DNA of 64,000 nucleotides. Source: Calidifontimicrobium sp035325925. GTDB taxonomy: Bacteria > Pseudomonadota > Gammaproteobacteria > Burkholderiales > Burkholderiaceae_C. Under the pieces are notes generated by a model. It worked only from the letters and a program-made list of their open reading frames with translations, was not told where the DNA came from and ran no database searches. Location: NCBI RefSeq assembly GCF_035325925.1, contig NZ_DAOKZA010000010.1, positions 1 to 64,000 of the forward strand, read 5' to 3'. This document shows, piece by piece, positions 1 to 8,980 of the stretch. A program made the translations under genes and the position numbers. Position 1 is the first letter of the stretch, and every line of letters begins with the position of its first letter.

Positions 1-1298
<1,298 letters not shown>

Positions 1299-1406
1299 GA
1301 CTACTCCAATCGTTGCAGGCGGAATTGGGGCAGGCCCGCAGCCCGAGTCGCTCGTCGGGCCTGGCCCAATGCCACCAGCCGGCCACGGCCGGCGACTACA
1401 GTGAGG

Positions 1407-1438
1407 GACGCCCCGCGGCGGTGGCGCCGCGGGGCGTC
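1407..1438. repeat. 13-bp perfect inverted repeat in pckG/MOSC gap
   Basis: Arms 1407-1419 and 1426-1438 are perfect complements of each other with a 6-base loop. No T-run follows on either strand, so it does not look like a normal intrinsic terminator. It lies about 110 bp upstream of pckG and 130 bp upstream of the MOSC start. It could be an operator, or a hairpin in the pckG 5' untranslated region. The rest of the 1299-1565 gap shows no gene. Confidence 0.6.
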
Positions 1439-1565
1439 GATTGTCGTGCGAGTGTAATGGGCCGGTAACCACCGCGATCCGGGGTCGGCGCCGCCTTGCG
1501 GCCGAATCAATCGCAAAGCAGCTTTGCATTTTCACTACCTAATCGGGACGGGGGAGAACCGGACC

Positions 1566-2153
1566 ATGCGCACTGCGGTCATCAGCGTCAACACCGGGCG
1601 AACCCGCCAGATCGCGATCGGCAGCCGCACGGTGGCCACCGCGTACGCCAAGACCCCCACCGCCGGGCCGGTGGCGGTGCGGCCGCTGGGGCTCGAAGGC
1701 GACGAGCAGGCCGACCTCTCGGTGCATGGCGGCCTGTCGAAGGCGGTCTACGCGTACCCGGTCGAGCACTACGCGGTGTGGCGCACGCTGCGCGCGCAGG
1801 CCGGCGCCGCCGCCTGGGACGCCACGCTGCCGCACGGCGCGTTCGGCGAGAACCTGACGCTGAGCGGGCTGCTCGAGGCCGATGCCTGGATCGGCGACCG
1901 GCTGTGCTTCGAAGGCGGCGTCGAGCTGGCCATCAGCGAGCCGCGCTACCCCTGCCACAAGTTCGACGCCGCGATGGGCTTCAGGCAGGCGGCGAAGATG
2001 ATGGTGCAGTCGGGCCAGTGCGGCTTCTACCTGCAGGTGGCGGTACCGGGTGCGATCGCCGCCGGCGAGCACTACGTATTGCGCGCCGGCGCGCGCGAGG
2101 TCGGCATCGCCGAGTTGTTCCGTGCGCGCACCCGGCGCGGCGCGACGACCTAG
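1566..2153 (+). CDS. MOSC domain-containing protein
   Basis: A 195-residue protein of the stand-alone MOSC family (YiiM type), related to the C-terminal domain of molybdenum cofactor sulfurase. Family hallmarks are visible: DLSVHGG near residues 50-56, GAFGENL near 91-97, and a conserved Cys130 in the context PRYPCHKFD. Such proteins are thought to bind a sulfur-carrying or metal-binding ligand, and YiiM acts in reduction of N-hydroxylated base analogues. The exact substrate here is unknown. The ATG at 1566 follows a GGGGGAGAA ribosome site. A longer frame opening at 1524 lacks such support. Its TAG stop overlaps the opposite-strand TAG of the next gene in the shared palindrome CTAG. Confidence 0.88.
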   Translation: MRTAVISVNTGRTRQIAIGSRTVATAYAKTPTAGPVAVRPLGLEGDEQADLSVHGGLSKAVYAYPVEHYAVWRTLRAQAGAAAWDATLPHGAFGENLTLSGLLEADAWIGDRLCFEGGVELAISEPRYPCHKFDAAMGFRQAAKMMVQSGQCGFYLQVAVPGAIAAGEHYVLRAGAREVGIAELFRARTRRGATT

Positions 2154-3208
2154 GCTTCGCGCGCCGCGCGCCGCTCGATCCAGCCGTACAGGGGCCCGGT
2201 CAGCAGCAGCACCGCGACGTAGCGGATCACGTGGAACGCGGTGACCACCGGCACGCCGAGCTGCAGCACCTTCGCGGTGATGCACATCTCGGCGATGCCG
2301 CCGGGCGAGGTGCCGAGCAGCACGGTGGCCGGATGCAGCCCAGCGAGGCGGGCCAGCAGCCACGCGAACGCGGCGCTGGCGGCGATCATCGCCAGCGTGC
2401 CCAGCGCCACGGTGCCCAGCCAGCCCGGCGCCTCGCGCGCGAACGCCGGCGAGAAGCGCGTGCCCAGCGCGACGCCGATGCACAGCTGCCCGGCCTCCGA
2501 GGCGCCGGGCGGCAGCGCCGAACCGGCCCGGCCAGAGGCGGCGAGCGCGATGGTCACGGCCAGCGCGCCGAGCACCCAGGCGTTGGGCAGGCGCAGTGCG
2601 CGCGCCGCCATCACGCCGGCCAGCGTCGCCGCCACCAGCACCACGAGTCCGAGGGCGTCGACGCCGCTGACCGCGGGCGGGGTCGCGTCGAGCCCGCGCA
2701 GGCCGACGGCCTGCAAGCCGAACGGGATCAGCGAGACGACCAGCAGCACGCGCAACGAGTGCGCCGCCGCGACGCGGTCGACGCGCGCGCCGTGGCGCTC
2801 GGCGAGCACCGCCATCTCGGAGGCGCCGCCGATCGCCGCGGCGAAGAACGCCGTGGCGCGCCCGCCGCCTGTCGGCCGGCCGGCGGTCGCCCACAGCAAG
2901 CGGTAGAACGCGTAGCCCATCACCAGCGCCCAGGCGACGCCGGCGACCAGCGCCGGCATCAGCGAGGCGATCGTGCGCAGCACCTCGGGCGTGAAGTACA
3001 GGCCCAGCGCCACGCCGATCACCCACTGCCCGAGGTTGCGCAGCAGCGGCGCGGCGGCCAGCGGCACGCCGGCCATCGACAGCGCCGCGGTGGCGAACAG
3101 TGGCCCGAGCATCCACGGCAGCGGCAGGCCCAGCGCCTGCGCCAGCGCACCGGCGGCGACCGCCAGCGCCAGCGTGCCGGCGATGCGGGCGAACGGCGGC
3201 CGGCTCAC
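2150..3208 (-). CDS. AbrB-family membrane protein
   Basis: A 352-residue polytopic inner-membrane protein with the duplicated AbrB transporter/regulator fold (Pfam AbrB, formerly annotated as ammonia monooxygenase). Two related halves each hold a glycine-rich motif: AIGGASEMAVLAERHG in the first and SPGGIAEMCITAKVL in the second, together with repeated VIGVALG/CIGVALGTRFSP segments. Substrate and function are unknown for this group. The GTG start at 3208 forms a GTGA overlap with the stop codon of the upstream flavin oxidoreductase gene, so the two are probably translationally coupled. It is convergent with the MOSC gene, sharing bases of the stop codons. Confidence 0.88.
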   Translation of the reverse strand: MSRPPFARIAGTLALAVAAGALAQALGLPLPWMLGPLFATAALSMAGVPLAAAPLLRNLGQWVIGVALGLYFTPEVLRTIASLMPALVAGVAWALVMGYAFYRLLWATAGRPTGGGRATAFFAAAIGGASEMAVLAERHGARVDRVAAAHSLRVLLVVSLIPFGLQAVGLRGLDATPPAVSGVDALGLVVLVAATLAGVMAARALRLPNAWVLGALAVTIALAASGRAGSALPPGASEAGQLCIGVALGTRFSPAFAREAPGWLGTVALGTLAMIAASAAFAWLLARLAGLHPATVLLGTSPGGIAEMCITAKVLQLGVPVVTAFHVIRYVAVLLLTGPLYGWIERRAAREA

Positions 3209-4314
3209 GCGGTGGCGTGGGCCAGCGTCGGGTAGTCGACGTAACCGGCGGCGCCGCCGCCGTACAGCGTCTTCGTGTCCAGCGGGTTCAGCGGCGCGTC
3301 GCGGCGCAGCCGCAGCCCCAGGTCGGGGTTGGCGATGAAGCCCTTGCCGAAGGCCACCAGGTCGGCTTCGCCCGAGGCGACGGCATCGAGCGCCATCGCG
3401 CGCGTGTAGCCGTTGTTGGCGATCCACGCGCCCGGGAAGCGGCGGCGCAGCGCCGCGTAGTCGAACGGCGCACCCTGCGCCGACAGGTCGCGCGGCCCGC
3501 CGGTCTGGCCCTCGACGACGTGCAGGTACGCCAGCTTCAGCGGCGCGAGCTGCGCCACCGCGGCCTCGTACAGCGCCTGCGCGCCGCTGTCCTGGCCGGC
3601 GTCGTTGACCGGCGTGACCGGGCTCAGCCGCAGCCCGGTGCGCCCGCCGCCGATCTCGCCGGCCACCGCCGCCATGACCTCGCGCAGGAAGCGCGTGCGG
3701 TGGTCGACCGGGCCGCCGTAGGCGTCGTCGCGGTCGTTGATGCTGTCGCGCAGGAACTGCTCGATGAGGTAACCGTTGGCGCCGTGGATCTCGACGCCGT
3801 CGAAGCCGGCGTCGAGCGCGCGCCCGGCAGCGCGGCGGAAGGCGTCGACGACGCCGGCGACTTCGGCGGTGGCCAGCGCACGCGGCGGCGAGCACGGCAC
3901 GAAGCCGTCGCGCGTGAACGTGCGGCTGTGCGCGACGCGTGCGGTCGACGACACCGGCGCCGCGCCGCCGGGCTGCAGCGAGACGTGCGAGATGCGCCCG
4001 ACGTGCCACAGCTGCGCGACGATCTTCGCGCCGCGCGCGTGCACCGCGTCGGTGACCGCGCGCCACGACGCGACCTGCTCGTCGCTGTGCAGCCCCGGCG
4101 TGTCGAGGTAGCCATGGCCCTCGGGACACACGGGGGTGCCCTCGGTGACGATCAGCGCGGCGCCGGTGGCCGGGTCGGCGCGCTGCGCGTAGTACTGCGC
4201 CATCAGCGCGTTGGGCAACTGCCCCGGCGCGCGGTTGCGCGTCAGCGGGGCCATCACGATGCGGGTGGCGAGGTCGAGCTCGCCGAGGCGGATCGGGTCG
4301 AACAGCGTGGGCAT
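3205..4314 (-). CDS. Old Yellow Enzyme-family alkene reductase (NADH:flavin oxidoreductase)
   Basis: A 369-residue FMN-dependent TIM-barrel oxidoreductase resembling NemA/xenobiotic reductases, which use NAD(P)H to reduce activated C=C bonds or nitro groups. Family features are the N-terminus PTLFDPIRLGELDLATRIVM, MAPLTRNRA, the active-site region HGANGYLIEQFL with its DGVEIHG lead-in, and GGPVDHRTRF. The ATG at 4314 fits the family N-terminus; 18 further upstream codons are open but unlike the family. It is the first gene of a pair with the AbrB gene (GTGA overlap) and is divergent from rlmJ. The physiological substrate cannot be read from sequence. Confidence 0.92.
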   Translation of the reverse strand: MPTLFDPIRLGELDLATRIVMAPLTRNRAPGQLPNALMAQYYAQRADPATGAALIVTEGTPVCPEGHGYLDTPGLHSDEQVASWRAVTDAVHARGAKIVAQLWHVGRISHVSLQPGGAAPVSSTARVAHSRTFTRDGFVPCSPPRALATAEVAGVVDAFRRAAGRALDAGFDGVEIHGANGYLIEQFLRDSINDRDDAYGGPVDHRTRFLREVMAAVAGEIGGGRTGLRLSPVTPVNDAGQDSGAQALYEAAVAQLAPLKLAYLHVVEGQTGGPRDLSAQGAPFDYAALRRRFPGAWIANNGYTRAMALDAVASGEADLVAFGKGFIANPDLGLRLRRDAPLNPLDTKTLYGGGAAGYVDYPTLAHATA

Positions 4315-4406
4315 GGGCGGGGCGTGGGACGGACGAAACCGCCAAGGGTACGCGAGCCGGGGCGGCAATGCCGTCGCGCAGACGACGCCGGCGGATACTG
4401 CGCGCC

Positions 4407-5261
4407 ATGCTCGCCTACCGCCACGCCTTCCACGCCGGCAACCACGCCGACGTGCTCAAGCACGTCGTGCTGGTGCAGGTCCTGCGCCACATGGCGGCCA
4501 AGGACAAGCCGTTCACGCTGGTCGACACGCACGCCGGCGCCGGCGGCTACTCGCTGGAAAGCGACTACGCGCGCAAGAGAGGCGAGTATGCGCAGGGCAT
4601 CGCGCGGCTGTGGGGCGCCGCCGACCTGCCGCCGGCGCTGGCCGACTACGTCGCGCAGGTACGCGACTTCAACGGCGGCGGCGCGCTGGCGCAGTACCCC
4701 GGCTCGCCGGCGCTGGCCGCGCAGCTGCTGCGCCCGGCCGACCGGCTGCACTGCTACGAGCTGCACCCCACCGACCACCGCATCCTCGCGGCCTATCTCG
4801 GCCAGCGCCGGCACAGCGAGGTGTCGATGAGCGACGGCTTCGCCGCGCTGGCGCGCGAGCTGCCGCCGCCGTCGCGCCGCGGCGTGCTGCTGATCGACCC
4901 CAGCTACGAGCTGAAGACCGACTACGCGAAGGTCGTCGCCGCGCTGCGCGAGGCCCTGCAGCGCTTCGCCACCGGCACCGTGATCGTCTGGTACCCGCAG
5001 CTGCAGCTCGTCGAGGCGGCGCAGCTGCCGCGCCGGCTGAAGGCCGCGGCGCAGGCCGCGACCAAGGGCTGGCTGCACGCCGGCCTGCACGTCGCACCGG
5101 CCGGCGAGGGCGGCTTCGGCATGACCGGCAGCGGCGTGTTCGTCGTCAACCCGCCGTGGACGCTGCACGACACCTTGCAGCAGGTGCTGCCGGTGCTCGT
5201 GCAGCGCCTGGGCCAGTACGCCGGCGCGCGCTTCGCGCTCGAGCGGCACGCCGGGCCCTGA
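4407..5261 (+). CDS. rlmJ: 23S rRNA (adenine(2030)-N6)-methyltransferase RlmJ
   Basis: A 284-residue SAM-dependent methyltransferase of the RlmJ (YhiR/ComJ) family, which modifies A2030 of 23S rRNA. The diagnostic N-terminus LAYRHAFHAGNHADVLKH begins at the chosen ATG. The catalytic motif IV reads DPSY, within LIDPSYELKTDY, where the usual form is DPPY. The length matches the family (about 280). The start at 4407 is chosen because 13 further in-frame codons upstream are Arg-rich and unlike the family. The gene is divergent from the OYE gene, with about 90 bp between starts. The DPSY variant is discussed in the findings. Confidence 0.93.
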   Translation: MLAYRHAFHAGNHADVLKHVVLVQVLRHMAAKDKPFTLVDTHAGAGGYSLESDYARKRGEYAQGIARLWGAADLPPALADYVAQVRDFNGGGALAQYPGSPALAAQLLRPADRLHCYELHPTDHRILAAYLGQRRHSEVSMSDGFAALARELPPPSRRGVLLIDPSYELKTDYAKVVAALREALQRFATGTVIVWYPQLQLVEAAQLPRRLKAAAQAATKGWLHAGLHVAPAGEGGFGMTGSGVFVVNPPWTLHDTLQQVLPVLVQRLGQYAGARFALERHAGP

Positions 5262-5282
5262 GCGCCGCGCCGCCGCGCCGCG

Positions 5283-7697
5283 TCAGGGGGTCAGCCGCAG
5301 CGTGTGCATGGCGTTCGCCTCGGCCTTCGCGGGGTCGAGCCACCAGGCGCGGCGCTCGCCGGCCAGCAGCAGCCGCGCCTGGTCGTTCTGGTGCGGCTGG
5401 AAGTGGCGCTCGCTGACGCCGCCGGCGATCACCGCCTCGATGCGGTCGGGCCGGGCGAAGTCGGCGACCATCTTCAACGACGCGAAGTAGTTCACCGCGT
5501 ACGGCCTGTTGAAGTCGTAGACGCCGCGGTCCAGCGTCTCGCCGCTGCCGCCGCGCGGCGCCGCGACGCCGCCCAGCCACGCCTGTGCGCTGCCGCTGCG
5601 CCGCAACGGGCTGACGAAGCGCAGCTCGTGCGCGCGGCCCCACCGCCACGTCGAGACGTCCTTGCCGTGGGCGGCCTCCAGCTCGGCACGGGCGCGCGAC
5701 GCGGCGGCGCGGATCACGTCGGCCAGCGTCTCGCGACGGTCGGCGGTGCGCACGTCGTCGAACCAGTCGGCGTCGGGCCGGTCGACCAGCGCGTCGAAAC
5801 GCTGCTGCCAGAAGTACCAGGTGCCGAGCATGTCGCGCGTCAGCTCGTCGCCGAGATCGTCGGCGAAGGTGCCGCGGGCGATCTCGCGGTACAGCGCCTG
5901 GTACACCAGCGGCGCGGCCTGCTCGGCGCGGTCGACGCCGTCCCAGTCGGCGAGCAGCGCGGCCAGGTCGCGCTGCGCCGGGTCGGACCGCAGCGCGTCG
6001 ACGATCGCGCCGCGCAGCACGTCGCTTTGCAGGTTGCGGTCGTCGGCCATCAGCGCGAAGTGGTCGTCGACCGACATCGCGCGTGCCGCACCGAGCACCT
6101 GCGACATGCGGCGGTAGCGGTAGTCGGGGGCGACGTAGTTCGAGTAGTACCACGGGTAACCGCGCTCGCGCGTGTCGTGGTTCGCGGTGCCGACCCAGGC
6201 GCGCGGCGGGTTCAGCATGCCGGGCATGCGGTCCTTCGGGATGAAGCCGGTCCAGTCGTCGCCGCCGTCGGCGGGTGGCAGCCGCGGCACGCTGCCGTCG
6301 GTGCCGGCGCGCACCGGCACCGCGCCGCTGGCGCGGTGGCCGATGTTCCCTTGCGCGTCGCCGAAGACGAAGTTGAACGTCATCAGGTCGATCTTCCGCA
6401 CCTCGCGGTCGAAGGCCGCGGCGTCGCCGGCGGTCAGCAGCCCCTCGTAGCCGAGCGCCGGACCATGCACCTCGGCGTCGGTCGAGCGCAGCACCAGCAC
6501 CCGGTCGCCGCCCGGGCCGAGCCCGGCGTGGTCGCTGACGACCGGGCCGCGCTTCGTGAAGCGGATGCGCAGCCGGTGCTCGCGTTGGCCGCCCGGCGCA
6601 TGCGCATCCTTGACGCGGATCGTCTCGTCGACGACGTCGAATGGCACGCTGCGGCCGCCGTCGAGGTAGCGCTGCGGGTCGGCGGGGTCGATCGTCTCGA
6701 CGTACAGGTCCTGCACGTCGCCGTAGGCGTTGGTGACGCCGAACGCCACCTTCCGCGTGCGCCCCGACAGGATGCCGGGCATGCCCGGCAGCGCGGCACC
6801 GACCGCCTGCACCTCGGGCGTGAACAGCCCGACCGGGTGCCAGTAGCCGGGCAGGATGCGGCTGTCCAGGTGCGGGTCGTTGGCGACGACGGCCCGGCCC
6901 GACGCCGAGCGGCTGGGCCCGACCGCCCAGTTGTTCGATCCCAGCCCCTGGTGGTTGAGGTCGTCGGGGGCGATGGGCAGGTCGGACCAGCGCAGTCCCA
7001 GGCGCATCGGCGGCGACGGGTCGGGCGCGGCCGCCTGCGCGGCCGAACCCTCCCGGTCCGGGTTGACCGTCAACGGCAGGACCTCGCGGGCGCGATCGCC
7101 CAGCTTGTCGACCAGTTGCTGCGCGACGACCTCGGCCTTGAAGTTGGTCGCCTGCGAGTAGTGCACGTAGTGCACGACGGTGACCAGGTCTTCGACGCTC
7201 CACGGGCGCACCGGCAGCCCGACCAGCCTTGGCTCGAGCGGGTGGTCGTCCGCGTGCCGGGTGATGTAGGCGTTCATGCCGTCGGCGTAGGCCTGCAGCA
7301 TCGCGCGCGTCTCGCGGCCGAGCGTCGCCGCGTGCCGCTCGCCGTTGCGGCGCGTGCCGACGACGCGCATGCGGATGTCGGCACGCAGCGCCGCCTCGCC
7401 GAAGGTCGCGGCCAGCTCGCCGCGCCAGGTGGCGCGGAACAGTTCGAGCTGGAACAGCCGGTGCTGCGCGGTGACGAAGCCCTGCGCGCGCCACAGGTCG
7501 GGCAGGTTGGCCGCCCGGATGTAGGCCATGCCGAGCTCGTCGCGCCAGACGGTCACCGGCGCGCTCAGCCCGGGCAGCGTCATCTCGCCGTCGACCTGCG
7601 CCTGTCCCGCGGAGCGCAGCGTCCACCACGCACCACCGACGCCGGCCACGATCAGCGCCAGCAGCAGCCACGTCAGGCGGATCAGGAGCCTCTTCAT
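5283..7697 (-). CDS. Penicillin acylase family protein (N-terminal nucleophile hydrolase)
   Basis: An 804-residue secreted or membrane-anchored amidase of the penicillin G/acyl-homoserine lactone acylase family. These precursors self-cleave to expose a Ser at the start of the beta chain. The cleavage motif GLGSNNWAVG is present, with the predicted nucleophile Ser254. A hydrophobic segment follows the N-terminal KRLLIRLTW (about residues 5-25) as a signal or anchor. The linker, the large beta chain, and a C-terminal region with GGVSERHFQPHQNDQ are all present. Substrates in the family include penicillins, acyl-homoserine lactones and other N-acyl compounds; which applies here is unknown. The ribosome site is weak. 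It stands alone, divergent from the CoA transferase gene. Confidence 0.92.
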   Translation of the reverse strand: MKRLLIRLTWLLLALIVAGVGGAWWTLRSAGQAQVDGEMTLPGLSAPVTVWRDELGMAYIRAANLPDLWRAQGFVTAQHRLFQLELFRATWRGELAATFGEAALRADIRMRVVGTRRNGERHAATLGRETRAMLQAYADGMNAYITRHADDHPLEPRLVGLPVRPWSVEDLVTVVHYVHYSQATNFKAEVVAQQLVDKLGDRAREVLPLTVNPDREGSAAQAAAPDPSPPMRLGLRWSDLPIAPDDLNHQGLGSNNWAVGPSRSASGRAVVANDPHLDSRILPGYWHPVGLFTPEVQAVGAALPGMPGILSGRTRKVAFGVTNAYGDVQDLYVETIDPADPQRYLDGGRSVPFDVVDETIRVKDAHAPGGQREHRLRIRFTKRGPVVSDHAGLGPGGDRVLVLRSTDAEVHGPALGYEGLLTAGDAAAFDREVRKIDLMTFNFVFGDAQGNIGHRASGAVPVRAGTDGSVPRLPPADGGDDWTGFIPKDRMPGMLNPPRAWVGTANHDTRERGYPWYYSNYVAPDYRYRRMSQVLGAARAMSVDDHFALMADDRNLQSDVLRGAIVDALRSDPAQRDLAALLADWDGVDRAEQAAPLVYQALYREIARGTFADDLGDELTRDMLGTWYFWQQRFDALVDRPDADWFDDVRTADRRETLADVIRAAASRARAELEAAHGKDVSTWRWGRAHELRFVSPLRRSGSAQAWLGGVAAPRGGSGETLDRGVYDFNRPYAVNYFASLKMVADFARPDRIEAVIAGGVSERHFQPHQNDQARLLLAGERRAWWLDPAKAEANAMHTLRLTP

Positions 7698-7780
7698 CGT
7701 CGTCTCGCGTCGTGGCGACCGTTCGCGCGCCAGGGTGCGGGTCAGTCTATTCCCACCGCGTGCCGCCCTACCATCGCGGC

Positions 7781-8974
7781 ATGGACACACCGAACCCTGC
7801 CGCGCCGCCGCTGGCCGGCCTGCGCGTGCTCGAACTCGGCCAGCTGATCGCCGGCCCCTTCGTCGGCAAGACGCTGGCCGACTTCGGTGCCGACGTCATC
7901 AAGGTCGAGCCGCCCGACGGCGACCCGCTGCGTGTCTGGCGCCTGCTGCACGACGGCACCAGCGTGTGGTGGCAGGTGCAAAGCCGCGGCAAGCGAAGCG
8001 TCGTGCTCGACCTGCGCGGCGACGACGGCCGCGCCGCGGTGCGCGCGCTGGCCGCCGAGTGCGACGTGCTGATCGAGAACTTCAAGCCCGGCACGATGGA
8101 GAAGTGGGGCCTGGGCTACGACGTGCTCAGCGCCGCCAACCCCGGCCTGATCATGCTGCGCATCAGCGGCTACGGGCAGAGCGGCCCGTACCGCGACCTG
8201 CCCGGCTTCGCGGTGGTCGCCGAGGCGGTGGGCGGGCTGCGCCACCTGATGGGCGAGCCGGGCCGCGCGCCGGTGCGCGCCGGCGTCAGCCTGGGCGACA
8301 CGCTGGCCGCGCTGCACGGCGTGATCGGCGTGCTGCTCGCCTTGCAGGCGCGTGCGCGCGACGTCTCGCCCGCCGCGCCGAAGGGACGCGGGCAGGTGAT
8401 CGACGTCGCGCTGTACGAGTCGGTGTTCAACTGCATGGAGAGCCTGCTGCCCGAGTACAGCGCGTTCGGCGCGGTGCGCCAGCCCGCCGGTTCGGCACTG
8501 CCCGGCATCGCGCCGAGCAACGCCTACCGCTGCGCCGACGGCCGCGTCGTGATCGGCGGCAACGGCGACTCGATCTTCAGGCGGCTGATGCGCGCCGTCG
8601 GGCGCGCCGACCTCGCCGACGACCCCGGTCTTTCCACCAACGCGCTGCGCGTGCCGCGCGTGGCCGAGATCGACGCGGCGATCGAGGCCTGGACGTCGGC
8701 GCGGCCGGTGGCCGAGGTGGTCGCCGCGCTGCAGGCCGCGAGCGTGCCGGTCGGCCGCATCTACACCGTCGCCGACATCGCCGCCGACCCGCATTACCGC
8801 GCGCGCGGCATGATCGAGCGCGTCGTCACGCGCGACGGGCTGGCGCTCGACGTGCCCGGCGTGGTGCCCCGGCTGTCGCGCACGCCGGGGCGCGTCGGCG
8901 CGCCGGCGCCGCGGCTGGGCGAGCACAACGAGGTGGTGCTGGCGTTGCTGCGCCGCGACGGCGACGCCGGCTGA
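7781..8974 (+). CDS. CaiB/BaiF family (class III) CoA transferase
   Basis: A 397-residue CoA transferase of family III, moving CoA between carboxylic acids. Signature elements are LRVLELGQLIAGPFVGKTLADFGADVIKVE at the N-terminus, SRGKRSVVLDLR, and CDVLIENFKPGTMEKWGLGYD, followed by GYGQSGPYRDLPGF. The substrate pair cannot be assigned: alpha-methylacyl-CoA, formyl, carnitine and succinate enzymes all share these motifs. The ATG at 7781 begins just before the conserved block. The stop is six bases ahead of the PhoX-like gene, so the two are likely cotranscribed. Confidence 0.93.
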   Translation: MDTPNPAAPPLAGLRVLELGQLIAGPFVGKTLADFGADVIKVEPPDGDPLRVWRLLHDGTSVWWQVQSRGKRSVVLDLRGDDGRAAVRALAAECDVLIENFKPGTMEKWGLGYDVLSAANPGLIMLRISGYGQSGPYRDLPGFAVVAEAVGGLRHLMGEPGRAPVRAGVSLGDTLAALHGVIGVLLALQARARDVSPAAPKGRGQVIDVALYESVFNCMESLLPEYSAFGAVRQPAGSALPGIAPSNAYRCADGRVVIGGNGDSIFRRLMRAVGRADLADDPGLSTNALRVPRVAEIDAAIEAWTSARPVAEVVAALQAASVPVGRIYTVADIAADPHYRARGMIERVVTRDGLALDVPGVVPRLSRTPGRVGAPAPRLGEHNEVVLALLRRDGDAG

Positions 8975-8980
8975 GCGACG

